NCBI GenBank assembly: GCA_947440575.1
Contig: CANETF010000006.1
Location: forward strand, 1 to 54,339
Length of the DNA stretch: 54,339 nucleotides
DNA from: Verrucomicrobiaceae bacterium
GTDB taxonomy: Bacteria; Verrucomicrobiota; Verrucomicrobiia; Verrucomicrobiales; Verrucomicrobiaceae
Reading direction: 5' to 3'
Part shown: positions 41,131 to 50,819 of the stretch, piece after piece
Layout: each line of letters opens with the position of its first letter
Position numbering within the stretch: the first letter of the stretch is position 1
Made by a program: the position numbers and the translations under genes
The notes under the pieces: model-generated
Seen by the model: the letters and a program-made list of their open reading frames with translations, nothing else
What the model was told of the DNA's origin: nothing
The model's database searches: none

Positions 41131-42351
41131 ATGTCTTTTACTTCACTTGGTCTGTCTGCCTCTTTGGTCGGAGCGGTAAGCCAATTCGTCAAACCTACCC
41201 CGGTTCAGGCTGCAGCCATTCCCCTCATTCTTCAGGGCGGCGATTTGTTGGCCACGGCACAGACAGGTTCGGGGAAAACGATGGCATTCGTGCTTCCGTT
41301 GCTTCAACATTGGCTTACCAGCGCAAGGCAAAAGCCACTGCCCATTCACACTCTGATCCTTGTTCCCACTCGCGAATTGGCAGCTCAAGTGGCCGCAACA
41401 GTTCAGAGGTTCGCGCCTCATCTACCGAGGCGAGTCAAAGTCGTGACCGCCGTTGGCGGTGTCTCAATCAATCCGCAGATGATGTCACTGCGGGGCGGAG
41501 CTGACATTGTCATCGCCACGCCAGGCCGCCTGCTGGATTTGGTTGATCAAAATGCGCTCCAACTATCGGGTGTCGTTTCTTTCGTGCTAGATGAAGCCGA
41601 TCGAATGCTTGATCTGGGCTTCGCAGGTGAATTGGAGCGGGTGCTCTCTTTGCTTCCAAGGAAGCGGCAAAACCTGCTGTTTTCCGCGACATTTCCCGAC
41701 GTCATCCAAGCCCTGGCCAATAAGCTCCTTCACAATCCCTCCCGGGTCGAGATAGAATCCCAGAGAGATGAGATTCCAGACATCGTGCAACGGGCCATCG
41801 AGGTGGACGAGGCTCAACGCACTGCTTTGCTGCGCCATTTGATCAAGTCGGAGGAGTGGAATCGGGTGTTGGTCTTCGTGTCCAAGCAACACTCGGCTGA
41901 ACATGTCGCGAATAAACTCCGGCGACATGGCATTAGCGCCTTGGCTTTCCATGGCGAACTGAGTCAAGGCGCTCGCAACCACGCTTTGACCTCATTCAAA
42001 AACTCGCTAATTCATGTTCTTGTCGCCACGGATCTAGCCAGTCGGGGATTGGACATCGTCGAGCTTCCAGTGGTTGTGAACTACGATTTGCCGCGGTCGG
42101 CGGTGGACTATACTCATCGGATCGGTCGGACGGGTCGAGCGGGAAACGCAGGAGTTGCTGTCAGTTTCATTTCAGCTGAATCCCACGCGCATTTTTGCCT
42201 CATTGAAAAGCGTCACCAACTTGCCTTGCCTCGCGAGTGCGTTTCAGGTTTCGAGCCTCGAAATCAAGCTCCAGCGAGCTCCGGGACAGGCGGTATCAAG
42301 GGGCGCCGCAAGAGCAAGAAGGACAAGCTTCGTGAAAGCGGATTGCGTTAG
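41131..42351 (+). CDS. DEAD-box ATP-dependent RNA helicase (RhlE type)
   Basis: 406 aa. Q-motif region FTSLGLSASLVGAV ... TPVQAAAIP, motif I AQTGSGKT, Ia PTRELA, TPGR, II DEAD, III SAT, then domain 2 with VLVATDLASRGLDI and motif VI HRIGRTGRAG. A short basic tail (GRRKSKKDKLRE) ends the protein. It unwinds RNA in ribosome assembly or mRNA decay. It is the first plus-strand gene after about 41 kb of minus-strand genes and separates the lyase operon from its candidate regulator. Confidence 0.96.
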   Translation: MSFTSLGLSASLVGAVSQFVKPTPVQAAAIPLILQGGDLLATAQTGSGKTMAFVLPLLQHWLTSARQKPLPIHTLILVPTRELAAQVAATVQRFAPHLPRRVKVVTAVGGVSINPQMMSLRGGADIVIATPGRLLDLVDQNALQLSGVVSFVLDEADRMLDLGFAGELERVLSLLPRKRQNLLFSATFPDVIQALANKLLHNPSRVEIESQRDEIPDIVQRAIEVDEAQRTALLRHLIKSEEWNRVLVFVSKQHSAEHVANKLRRHGISALAFHGELSQGARNHALTSFKNSLIHVLVATDLASRGLDIVELPVVVNYDLPRSAVDYTHRIGRTGRAGNAGVAVSFISAESHAHFCLIEKRHQLALPRECVSGFEPRNQAPASSGTGGIKGRRKSKKDKLRESGLR

Positions 42352-42399
42352 GCATGCTAGCAGACGGCAAAAATGGCTATTCCGTGCGACCAAGCTGCC

Positions 42400-43443
42400 T
42401 CACTTACGGCTTAGTGTCTCTCCAGGCACACCGATGGGCATGATCCGAATTGATTTGCCTGTAAAGGTAGGTCTTGCCACCAAAGAAGCCAATTTGCTAG
42501 CCATGGCTTGTGGATTGCGACGATACCGTGTCGGTTCCGGGCTAAGCATGGCAAGATAGGGCTCGTCATCTCGACAGATGACTGATAACTGTCCAGGCAC
42601 CGAGATACCCTGTCGTAAAAGGAAACTGATGGCAGTGACACAATGCTCAGGATGAAGAATGTAGAGCCCGGTTGGACGTTGTGCAGACTGCAATAACTGT
42701 CCTATTGCTCGGATGACTCCCTGAGGCTCGTTCGGATATTGGATATCACGCACCAGGTTGCCAAGGGCGCCTTCCTGGAATCCCGCAACACTTTCCGAAT
42801 CACCGGCATAGGCATCATCAGGACGCAAAATGGCCAGGTCGCGATGACCATACGCAACGAATCGTCCCGCCGCATGACGTGATACAGCTCTGAAATCAGC
42901 ATCAACCTCCGGCAAGGTGATTCCCGTGTGCCGCGAACCGGCCAGCACCACTCTTAGCCCCCCATCTTGAAACCAACGCTGCATGGCCACAGTTGACCGA
43001 TGAAGAATCCAAACGGCTCCCGGCGCATCTGCCGTCAGGGAGCTTAGGTAACCGCAGGGTCGTTTGCGATAGGCGGCGGGTTCGATGCGCAACTCAAAAT
43101 TCCAGCCGAGTCTCTCCAATCTTTTCTGAGTCTCCGTGATCCATAAGATCGTGGACGGTGTGAATTCTCCCACCGGACGGGCTAGGATCAGGAACACTCG
43201 GCGCCGATGTGGACCTGTCTTGAGTGGTTGGCCGTTGATCGCACGGCGTCGGCCATTGGCTCGAGTTAGTCTCCCTTCGCTTTCTAAAGTGGCTAGGGCC
43301 GCTCGCACAGTGTTACGACCCACCTGCAACTCCGACGCCAAGTGGATTTCACCCGGCAAACTCGAGTTCCACTCTCCGCTATCCAATCGCTCCCGCAGGA
43401 CTGCAGCCGTTTGATCGATTAATGAGACTCGCTGGGGCATCAT
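42400..43443 (-). CDS. GntR-type regulator with LacI-like ligand-binding domain
   Basis: 347 aa from the ATG at 43443; ATGs at 43440 and 43482 are alternatives. Winged helix at about residues 5-75: DQTAAVLRERLDSGEWNSSL, ASELQVGRNTVRAALATLES. The C-terminal domain resembles periplasmic-binding LacI-type sensors (RRRVFLILARPVGEF, GHRDLAILRPDDAYA, GLYILHPEHCVTAISFLL). This architecture is common for sugar-responsive repressors in Verrucomicrobiota. It probably controls the sialic acid cluster 1.5 kb away, via the palindrome at 40983-41001. Confidence 0.88.
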   Translation of the reverse strand: MMPQRVSLIDQTAAVLRERLDSGEWNSSLPGEIHLASELQVGRNTVRAALATLESEGRLTRANGRRRAINGQPLKTGPHRRRVFLILARPVGEFTPSTILWITETQKRLERLGWNFELRIEPAAYRKRPCGYLSSLTADAPGAVWILHRSTVAMQRWFQDGGLRVVLAGSRHTGITLPEVDADFRAVSRHAAGRFVAYGHRDLAILRPDDAYAGDSESVAGFQEGALGNLVRDIQYPNEPQGVIRAIGQLLQSAQRPTGLYILHPEHCVTAISFLLRQGISVPGQLSVICRDDEPYLAMLSPEPTRYRRNPQAMASKLASLVARPTFTGKSIRIMPIGVPGETLSRK

Positions 43444-43482
43444 ACTCAAACTGGAATGAGAGCGCCACCCGCGCCCCTTCAT

Positions 43483-43787
43483 TGCTTGATCTCTTGGGGG
43501 TTATCTCTGAAATGAGCATTCCTGGTCATGAAGAACCCGCCTTTGCAAACGCTCGAACAACTCGAGTCACAGCGGCGGCATCCGATGCCAATAGTCAACC
43601 AGACTGCATGATCTCGGCCCATTCAGCAAGTGTGTACTTGGCAATAGATTCCGGCGTATGAAACCGGAGCCAAGTGATCAGGTAGAAGCGTCGGCCCCGA
43701 GTCCACTCGATATTCTCAGCGACACTCCCAACCCTTGTCCTCCAACGCAAGCTTTGTCTCCTCAGACTGCGGTGGTAGCCCCGGGAT
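43483..43787. other. 305-nt gap with no convincing gene
   Basis: Between the regulator start and the phosphodiesterase stop. A minus-strand open frame of about 65 codons ends at about 43606 but shows no start signal or recognisable family. It probably holds the promoter of the regulator gene. Confidence 0.5.
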
Positions 43788-44900
43788 TTAACGTTTCCAC
43801 TGCAATATCACGTTCAATGCCCGATGCTGGGAACGAGCAGCGTCCTCTCCGGATTGAACTCGGCAATCATGGATCTCCCAATGCTCGCGATCCACTAAGA
43901 CATAGTCGATACGCATCCAAGGTCTGCCCAAGGCGGGCCAAAACGACAAGTCCCCAGGAAAGGTATAGCCCAAGCCCTCGCCAGCGACTCGATGAGCATC
44001 CTGGAGTTGCTTCGTCAATCGCCGATATCGAGGTCCAAAATCTGGAAGGTTCCAGTCGCCAAGTACAATCGTCGGAATCGTTTCAGCCTCGATTCGCTTG
44101 AGCAATCCTTCGATCACCAGTTTTTGTTCGTCCCAGTAATGGCCGATCGTAACACTAGAAGAAACATGCGCCGGAACTCCCAGCAGCGTCCATTTCCACA
44201 TCTTGAGAGAGCCATACTTGGAAAGTGCATCCCGGGGAGACCGAACATGAACGACGTAAACCGCAACAGGCCCACCAGGCCCATCCACCTCAAACCGGGC
44301 AGCCGGCAAATACTGCACACGAACCGGTCCACCTGTGGGCACGTCAGGCTTAACTACCTGAGTCCCCTTGAACGGATAGCGACTCGCCAGGGCATGCTCG
44401 CCAATCCGCATGAGGTAAGGCAAGCCCCCGATGGTAGGCGTACCAACGCCTAACTCCGGACCATCTCTTCCACGCAAATCCGTCAGGCCGATCAAGTCAG
44501 GGCTCTGTTCGACGATCCACTCCTTCCATTTCGCCGTATCTTGATCACCTCGATTGACAAACACAACCCTGAGCGGCGCACCCGAATCCAGCGCCTTTCC
44601 CCTCCAAGACCCGCCGAACAATGAAGCATGATACCCGATCCCAGTAGTAATGCATAAAAACAGAAGGCGGCGGCCCCACCACCAGCCAGGAATGCTCGTC
44701 ACTAGCAAAGCTGGACCCACCAAAATCTGAGGCAAATAGGTCAAGGGAGCTGCGAGCAGATGGGCTTGCGCAACAAAGGTGCGAAGAAACCAAAGAAGCA
44801 TGATGCCCGCCCAAAATGTCCAGGCAAACAATCTCCACCTCCGGATGCAACTTCGCAGGGGGAAGGATTCGTTCTGTTCACGTGTCGTCACAATGCTCAT
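43788..44900 (-). CDS. Membrane-anchored endonuclease/exonuclease/phosphatase (EEP) family protein
   Basis: 370 aa. Residues about 20-95 contain two or three membrane helices (LFAWTFWAGIMLLWFLRTFV, LLFLCITTGIGYHASLF). The EEP fold follows: DLIGLTDLRG, VYVVHVRSPRD, VLGDWNLPDFGPRY and WMRIDYVLVD. The final catalytic block reads RSQHRALNV, with Gln where Asp is usual (SDHxP). It is likely a phosphodiesterase acting outside or at the membrane; substrate unknown. Its 5' end overlaps the divergently transcribed lipoprotein gene. Confidence 0.85.
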   Translation of the reverse strand: MSIVTTREQNESFPLRSCIRRWRLFAWTFWAGIMLLWFLRTFVAQAHLLAAPLTYLPQILVGPALLVTSIPGWWWGRRLLFLCITTGIGYHASLFGGSWRGKALDSGAPLRVVFVNRGDQDTAKWKEWIVEQSPDLIGLTDLRGRDGPELGVGTPTIGGLPYLMRIGEHALASRYPFKGTQVVKPDVPTGGPVRVQYLPAARFEVDGPGGPVAVYVVHVRSPRDALSKYGSLKMWKWTLLGVPAHVSSSVTIGHYWDEQKLVIEGLLKRIEAETIPTIVLGDWNLPDFGPRYRRLTKQLQDAHRVAGEGLGYTFPGDLSFWPALGRPWMRIDYVLVDREHWEIHDCRVQSGEDAARSQHRALNVILQWKR

Positions 44901-45571
44901 CCTGCCCAGAATTCGTTACCCCGCAATCCATCGGCAATCTTTGTCTGCTTACCCTTGCTTGGATAGTCACCGGCTGCAGCGATCCATTGCCAAGCCAACC
45001 ATTGGCCATTTCGCTCTCTCGCATTGAGCTGGAATCTCAGTGGCAAGCCTCTGGTATTCCCGAACAGGGACCGGCAGAGGTCGCCGAAGGTGTGTTAAGA
45101 ATCGGTGAGGGTACTCCCATGACAGGCATTCGATTCGTCGGCGATTGGGAAGCACTCAAACTTCCCTGGATCGACTATGCATTGACCTTTGAGGCGCGCC
45201 GGGTCGAGGGACAAGACTTTTTCGCCACCTGCACCTTTCCAGTTGGCTCTCCCGACCGCTGTGTGTCGCTGGTGGTCGGTGGCTGGGGTGGGGGACTCGT
45301 CGGCATCTCCTGCATCGACCAGCTCGATGCATCGGAAAACAATACCCGAGGAGAAATGGCATTCAAAAATGGCACTTGGTATCAATTTCGGATCGAAGTT
45401 CGCGAAGACGACCTTCAAGTCTGGATCAATGGAGCCCCAATGGTGAACGTCTCCATCAAAGGCCGACAGCTAAGCTTGCGCTCTGGCGATATCGACTCCT
45501 GCGCACCCTTGGGATTCGCCACCTGGCGAACCGTTGGCGAGATTCGCTCAATCGTGTTCCAACGCCTTTGA
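44882..45571 (+). CDS. DUF1080-like lipoprotein
   Basis: 229 aa from a GTG at 44882. The open frame extends to an ATG at 44816, but that part has no signal features and overlaps the divergent gene more deeply. The lipobox is LTLAWIVTGC (Cys lipidation), so the protein is probably membrane-anchored. The remainder matches 3-keto-disaccharide hydrolase (DUF1080)/laminin-G-like beta sandwiches: IDYALTFEARRVEGQDFFAT, GTWYQFRIEVREDDLQVWIN, SCAPLGFATWRTVGEIRSI. The function may be glycan or sugar binding. Confidence 0.78.
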   Translation: MSSQCSSCPEFVTPQSIGNLCLLTLAWIVTGCSDPLPSQPLAISLSRIELESQWQASGIPEQGPAEVAEGVLRIGEGTPMTGIRFVGDWEALKLPWIDYALTFEARRVEGQDFFATCTFPVGSPDRCVSLVVGGWGGGLVGISCIDQLDASENNTRGEMAFKNGTWYQFRIEVREDDLQVWINGAPMVNVSIKGRQLSLRSGDIDSCAPLGFATWRTVGEIRSIVFQRL

Positions 45572-45679
45572 ATGCCGAGCCAGGAAGGAACTCCACTTAC
45601 CGGCGGTGAATGAAGGACGCACATTCGATCTTTTGGTCTCCCTCCTTGGTTGGTCCTATTCCTGCTGTCTAAGTTTCGA

Positions 45680-47107
45680 ATGGAACACACGCCAACCTAC
45701 TTTAGACACACCAAAATCATAGCCACTCTAGGCCCGGCGACTGAATCCAAGGAAATGCTGGCCAAGCTGATCCTCGCTGGTGTTGATATCTTGCGCCTTA
45801 ACATGGCGCATGCCTCCCATCAATGGGTGGATGATGCCATGTGGTTCATTCGCGAAGCTTCCAACGAAGTCGGTCGCCATGTCGCAGTCATGATGGATGT
45901 TAAGGGCCCAGAAATCCGCACGGGAAAAGTCGATACCCCCATCGACCTCACCGCCGGCAGCCTGTTCGAATTCCACATCGAATCGGCTGAACCAACCGGC
46001 GACGTGCCCTCTGTCTCGGTGAACTACCCAGGCTTACCCCAAGATCTCGAAATCGGCAAGACTGTCCTCATCGATAGTGGCCTGATTCAGATGCGTGTTG
46101 AAACCAAGGATGACACCCATATCCGCTGCCGTGTGCTCACTCCAGGAACCCTGGGATCAAAACGCCACATCAACCTCCCAGGCGTTTTCGTCAACCTGCC
46201 CTGCCTGACCACCAAAGACGAACTCGATCTTCAGGCGGGTGTCAGGGCTGGAATCGATTTTGTGGCTTTGTCTTTCGTTCGTCAGGCTGAGGACGTCCGC
46301 ACCCTTCGCCGCTACCTCGACAGCCTCGGCTCCTCCGCCAAGATCATCTCCAAAATCGAAGATCAAGCCGGAGTTCGAAACATGCATGAAATCATCCTGG
46401 AGTCGGATGCCATCATGGTCGCGCGCGGAGATTTGGGCATCGAAATCGACTACCACCGTCTCCCCCTTGTCCAAACCGAACTCGTCGCCATGTGCCAGGC
46501 GGAAGGCAAACCCGTGATCATCGCCACCCATCTTTTGGAAACGATGATCTCCTCCCCAATGCCCACCCGCGCTGAGATTTCCGACGTCTCCAATGCCATC
46601 CGAGAGCAAGCTGATGCCATCATGCTTTCCGGTGAAACCACCGTCGGAAAATATCCCCTCGAGACCGTTCAGGTTATGAAAAACATCATCGAAAGCATCG
46701 AGCCCTCCGTTAAGGGGGTATTAAATCGGGCCATTGAACTTAAGGAACCCAAGTCCAAAATGCTTCGTTCCGCCGCTGTCTTAGCTCAAGAATTGGGCGA
46801 TTCCGCCATCGTCGTCTTTACGCGTAGCGGTTTCCTCGCCTACGTCCTCGGAGCCCTGCGCGCTCGCGGAGTACCAATCTACGCCTTCACTGATGTCGAA
46901 CCCATCTTCCGCCAGCTTCTTCTTCCTTGGGGTGTTGAACCCTTTCTCATGGCCTTCTCCGACGATCCCGAGCAAACGATCGCCAATGCCCTCGCCATCC
47001 TGAAGCAAAAACACTGGTGCAAATCAGGCAGTTGGTTGGTGGTCATCACCAACGCACTCGCTAACGAAAAGGTGATCGACACGCTGCAACTACGCCAAAT
47101 CGAGTGA
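45680..47107 (+). CDS. pyk: Pyruvate kinase
   Basis: 475 aa from the ATG at 45680; an upstream ATG at 45650 adds unrelated residues. Blocks: TKIIATLGPATESKEML, VMMDVKGPEIRTG, SKIEDQAGVRNMHEII (catalytic Lys region), MVARGDLGIEI and MLSGETTVGKYPLETV. The strand normally reading LNFSHG is LNMAHASH. It catalyses phosphoenolpyruvate plus ADP to pyruvate plus ATP. The C-terminal domain (AVLAQELGDSAIVVFTRSG) is the usual alpha/beta regulatory part. Confidence 0.95.
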   Translation: MEHTPTYFRHTKIIATLGPATESKEMLAKLILAGVDILRLNMAHASHQWVDDAMWFIREASNEVGRHVAVMMDVKGPEIRTGKVDTPIDLTAGSLFEFHIESAEPTGDVPSVSVNYPGLPQDLEIGKTVLIDSGLIQMRVETKDDTHIRCRVLTPGTLGSKRHINLPGVFVNLPCLTTKDELDLQAGVRAGIDFVALSFVRQAEDVRTLRRYLDSLGSSAKIISKIEDQAGVRNMHEIILESDAIMVARGDLGIEIDYHRLPLVQTELVAMCQAEGKPVIIATHLLETMISSPMPTRAEISDVSNAIREQADAIMLSGETTVGKYPLETVQVMKNIIESIEPSVKGVLNRAIELKEPKSKMLRSAAVLAQELGDSAIVVFTRSGFLAYVLGALRARGVPIYAFTDVEPIFRQLLLPWGVEPFLMAFSDDPEQTIANALAILKQKHWCKSGSWLVVITNALANEKVIDTLQLRQIE

Positions 47108-47243
47108 CCAGAACACGACCTTCAAGGTAGGCAGTGCCCAAAACTCGGGATCCGCCTATGCAAAAATGGCTTGTTATTGATCTGACCGATGGGCCACTAT
47201 CCCGATTATTTCAATCCATTAAGCGATACCCTCCTACGCCTCA

Positions 47244-48431
47244 ATGTCATTTCTCTGCCGAACGATGTGGGTCATTACCGGTTCCTTCCTTTCGATTCTC
47301 GCATCGGCCCAAGAGCCCATGCCCGACCCCATGCCTTGTGATGACCGTCATCAAATCGTTTTTGAAGGTAAAGTAGGGGATAAGGCGGCAGTGCGGGCTG
47401 TAATCAATGTCTCTCCGGAAGAGGGTGGCGGATCGACGCTGACGGGGACTTACCACTATTTGACGCAGGGCAAAGTCATTCATTTGTGGGGCAATCTTGA
47501 CGGTGATCGCGGCTCCCTGGAAGAAAGTGCACTCCGTTACGGAGACCCGGTGTCTGGACGGTTTGAAGGCATCTGGTCATTCGGCGAGTCTCCAGGAAAG
47601 GCTCGCTTCGAAGGCAGTTGGACCTCGGGAGACGGACAGAGAAGATTGCCCTTTACTATGGTTGAGGTGTCGGGAACAGGAAATCCCGGCTTGGAATTCC
47701 ACTTCTTCGCCGAGGAATACTCCCGAAAACAAGGCTCTCTAGCCATGCATCGCGCGCACTCACTCGCGTTTCCCCAGCTTCGCGGCGAGGGCAAAATCAT
47801 TGATCGCGTGAACGGGTTCATACGTTCGTTGGCCAGGCTTCAAGTGGACTCGGTCGAAGAAGAACCAAAACCGCCAAACCAAGAACCCGTGCCCACGTTG
47901 AGGTCCCTGGAAAAGGCCGTTCGCGCCATTTTGCCATCAGATGAAGAACTCAAAGATTTGGAAGTCGGTCACTTTGAGTCTCTCACTTTCGAAGAGGATT
48001 TTGGGGTCATGTTGAATGCCATGGAGGTGTTTTCGATGCGCATGCTTCACAGCGAATACACCGGAGGCGCTCACCCAAACTCCAGCGCCGGGCATGTAAC
48101 GTTTGATATGAAAACTGGGGAAGAACTCACCTTGGATGACCTGTTGAAACCAGGTTGGCGCGACCCTCTCACTGATCTGGCAGAGGCCCAGTTGCGTGCG
48201 CAATACGAATTGAAAGAAGGCGACGCACTCAACGACAAAGGACCCTTGTTTGAAAATGCCTTCGAATTGAACGGCAACTGGTTCTTGTCGCCAGAAGGTC
48301 TAGGCTTTTCGTTTGATCCCTATGAAATCGGCCCCTACGCAGCGGGCTTTATCGAGCCTGTGATTCCTTATTCCAAACTCAAAGCTTGGGCCAAGCCGGG
48401 CTCAGCGCTCGAACGAATCGTCAGCCATTAA
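47244..48431 (+). CDS. Secreted DUF3298-domain protein
   Basis: 395 aa with a signal peptide (MWVITGSFLSILASAQ; an internal Met at residue 8 may be the start). The C-terminal DUF3298 region is clear: EYTGGAHPNSSAGHVTFDM, TGEELTLDDLLKPGWR and IGPYAAGFIEPVIPYSKLK. The N-terminal 130 residues form a separate beta-rich part (LTGTYHYLTQGKVIHLWGNL, FEGIWSFGESPGKARFEGSW). Related C-terminal domains occur in RsiV-like anti-sigma and PdaC proteins, but no membrane helix is seen here. Its stop codon overlaps the guanylate kinase stop on the other strand. Confidence 0.85.
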   Translation: MSFLCRTMWVITGSFLSILASAQEPMPDPMPCDDRHQIVFEGKVGDKAAVRAVINVSPEEGGGSTLTGTYHYLTQGKVIHLWGNLDGDRGSLEESALRYGDPVSGRFEGIWSFGESPGKARFEGSWTSGDGQRRLPFTMVEVSGTGNPGLEFHFFAEEYSRKQGSLAMHRAHSLAFPQLRGEGKIIDRVNGFIRSLARLQVDSVEEEPKPPNQEPVPTLRSLEKAVRAILPSDEELKDLEVGHFESLTFEEDFGVMLNAMEVFSMRMLHSEYTGGAHPNSSAGHVTFDMKTGEELTLDDLLKPGWRDPLTDLAEAQLRAQYELKEGDALNDKGPLFENAFELNGNWFLSPEGLGFSFDPYEIGPYAAGFIEPVIPYSKLKAWAKPGSALERIVSH

Positions 48432-49057
48432 CACGGACAAATCGTGTCACTAGACGTCCAAAGGCTTGAACGCAACCGCCCAGCCTCCAGGAGCCCCCTA
48501 AAGCGGAATTCGTCGCTCTCTCGGGAGTTCGAAACCAAAACATGCTGGTACTCACTCCAGTACCTCATCTCGTCCTCCGCATTTTTCATCCGAAGTTCAA
48601 AAGTCTCTGCATCCTCGGTCGCACGCCCGGCAAGGCGCTGGCGCAGTTCGCCGAGACTGGGTGGTAGGATGAACAAATCCAACAAACACCGCCGTACCAA
48701 TTCATCCTGACAGGCTCTGATTTGGATGGCTCCTTGAACATCAATGTCAAGCAACACGTCAATGCCCTGCCTGAGGTTTTCGTTCACATGGCTTTTGAGC
48801 GTCCCATACCAGCGATCATGAACACGTGCGTGCTCGAATAGCTCACCCCTCTCCACTCGCGCCAAAAAGTCCTCCTCCTCCAAGAAAAAATAGTCAATCC
48901 CATCAGTCTCACCCGGGCGAGGTTTTCGCGTTGTGCATGAAACCGAGAAGACAGCCTCTCCCGAATCGCAGACCTTTCGGCATAAAGTAGTCTTACCCGT
49001 GCCGGAAGGCCCGGAAACGACGATGAGTTGACCAAGACGCTGGGTGGGAAATGTCAC
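48428..49057 (-). CDS. gmk: Guanylate kinase
   Basis: 209 aa. P-loop SGPSGTGKTTL, the guanine-binding segment SCTTRKPRPGE and GIDYFFLEEEDF, HARVHDRWYGT, then DIDVQGAIQIR and the lid/adenine region FILPPSLGELRQRL. It phosphorylates GMP to GDP. It is convergent with the DUF3298 gene, sharing 4 nt at the stops (48428-48431). Confidence 0.95.
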   Translation of the reverse strand: MTFPTQRLGQLIVVSGPSGTGKTTLCRKVCDSGEAVFSVSCTTRKPRPGETDGIDYFFLEEEDFLARVERGELFEHARVHDRWYGTLKSHVNENLRQGIDVLLDIDVQGAIQIRACQDELVRRCLLDLFILPPSLGELRQRLAGRATEDAETFELRMKNAEDEMRYWSEYQHVLVSNSRESDEFRFRGLLEAGRLRSSLWTSSDTICPC

Positions 49058-49219
49058 ACCTAGGGGTTAGCGGGGCGGGGCCGGGTTGCAAGGGAAACGA
49101 GCAAGGGAAGCCGGTTGCTTCCAGTTTTGGCCCGATTTCCGCTCCCTCCGTCCCTCATAGCGGCGGTTGACCAGGCAGTTCGGCCCCCGTATGCAGTAGC
49201 TGCCCCCCCCCCATGTGCC

Positions 49220-50752
49220 ATGTTTGAAATCCCCCGTTCCAGCGGCATTCTGCTGCATCCCTCCTCTCTCCCAGGTCGATTCGGAATCGGCGAAATCGGA
49301 CCCGAGGCGATTCGTTGGCTTGAAACACTGGCTTCCATGGGTCAGCGACTCTGGCAAACGCTGCCTCTTGGCCCAACCGGCTATGGCAATTCACCCTACC
49401 AGAGCCTTTCGAGCTTTGCCGGTAACCCCCTGCTCATTAGCTTCGAATCATTGGCCATGGATGGCGTTTTACTGCCTCAGGACCTCGTCATGATTCCCTC
49501 GTTCCCCGAAGGAAATGTCGATTTCGGAGGGGTCATCGAGGTGCGCACCGACTTTCTCAAACTCGCCGCACGGCGCTTCATCGTTCAGTGCACCAAAAGT
49601 CCCCTCATGCGAAGGGCCTTCGACGTTTTTTGTGATCGAGAAGCCTCTTGGCTGGATGACTTCGCCCTGTTCGTTGCGCTCAAGGAGGAAAACCGCCACC
49701 GCGCCTGGGTCGAGTGGGCACCATCCCTGGCTCTGCGGGAACCTGCAGCCATGGCAGAGGCCATGGTCCGCCTGGAACCCGAGGTGGAGGAATGCAAAGT
49801 CCTCCAGTTCTTCTTCCATCGGCAGTGGCAAAAGATTCGTCTTCGGGCCAAAGAGTTGGGCATCACCATCATCGGCGATATTCCCATCTTTACTGCTCAT
49901 GACAGTGCGGACGTCTGGGCCGCCCCGGAATTGTTCGAATTGGATGACAAGGGCAACCCGGTCGTCGTCGCCGGTGTTCCACCAGACTACTTTAGCGCAA
50001 CCGGACAGCGCTGGGGCAATCCTCTCTACAAATGGGAAGCCCATCAGACAACGGGCTTTGCCTGGTGGAAAGAGCGGATGAAAAAAGTCTTCGAACTCGT
50101 CGATGTCGTGCGCATCGATCATTTTCGCGGTTTCGCCGCTTATTGGGAGATCCCAGGCACAGAACCCACCGCCATTCACGGTCGATGGGTCGAAGCTCCC
50201 GGCGACGCACTTTTTGATGCTCTTCGCACCGAACTTGGCGACGTTGCCGTGATCGCTGAAGATTTGGGAATCATCACCCCAGACGTCGTCGCCTTGCGAG
50301 AGCGCCAAGGATTTCCCGGGATGAAGGTCATGCAGTTCGCCTTTGGAGCAGACTCCCTGGCAGAAGAATACATCCCGGAAAACTACCCTGACGAATGCGT
50401 CGCCTACACAGGGACCCATGACAATGATACCGTCCTCGGGCTTTTCCGCAGTGAGGCGGGAGGGGACAGCACACGCACCCAGGAACAAGTGGACGCAGAA
50501 CGTCGAACCATTTTGGGTTACACCGGCACCGACGGAAGTGAACTGAACTGGGATTACATCCAGCGCGTCTGGCAATCCCGAGCCCGTCTGGCCATCGCTC
50601 CGCTCCAGGACGTGATCGGTCTGGGCAGCGAGGCCAGAATGAACGCTCCTGGAAAGGTTGGCGATTTCTGGACCTGGCGATTTTGCTGGGACTCCCTTTC
50701 CGAGGCCGCCCAGGATCGCCTTAAAAGGGTGACTTCGGCCTCGGGACGTTAA
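49220..50752 (+). CDS. malQ: 4-alpha-glucanotransferase (amylomaltase, GH77)
   Basis: 510 aa from the ATG at 49220 (MFEIPRSSGILLHPSSLPG). A longer frame to 49115 has a Pro/Ala-rich, non-homologous start. GH77 blocks: FGIGEIGPEAIRWLETL, GNSPYQSLSSFAGNPLLI, GDIPIFTAHDSADVWA, RIDHFRGFAAYWEIP with the nucleophile Asp, VIAEDLGIITPDV with the acid/base Glu, and YTGTHDNDT. It transfers alpha-1,4-glucan segments in maltodextrin and glycogen metabolism. The start codon follows a cytosine run and lacks a ribosome site. Confidence 0.95.
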   Translation: MFEIPRSSGILLHPSSLPGRFGIGEIGPEAIRWLETLASMGQRLWQTLPLGPTGYGNSPYQSLSSFAGNPLLISFESLAMDGVLLPQDLVMIPSFPEGNVDFGGVIEVRTDFLKLAARRFIVQCTKSPLMRRAFDVFCDREASWLDDFALFVALKEENRHRAWVEWAPSLALREPAAMAEAMVRLEPEVEECKVLQFFFHRQWQKIRLRAKELGITIIGDIPIFTAHDSADVWAAPELFELDDKGNPVVVAGVPPDYFSATGQRWGNPLYKWEAHQTTGFAWWKERMKKVFELVDVVRIDHFRGFAAYWEIPGTEPTAIHGRWVEAPGDALFDALRTELGDVAVIAEDLGIITPDVVALRERQGFPGMKVMQFAFGADSLAEEYIPENYPDECVAYTGTHDNDTVLGLFRSEAGGDSTRTQEQVDAERRTILGYTGTDGSELNWDYIQRVWQSRARLAIAPLQDVIGLGSEARMNAPGKVGDFWTWRFCWDSLSEAAQDRLKRVTSASGR

Positions 50753-50819
50753 AAACATACTTTTTACATTATCACTCTTTCCATAACTGCCATAATTTGC
50801 TATTTTGTGACTGTCGGCT

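Noticed and set aside
43600..43800. Minus-strand open frame of about 65 codons as a gene remnant
   Set aside because: No start, ribosome site or recognisable motif; compatible with chance.
49106..49122. Hairpin GGAAGC/GCTTCC as a terminator
   Set aside because: Only 6 bp with a weak T run, positioned in the leader of malQ rather than after a gene.
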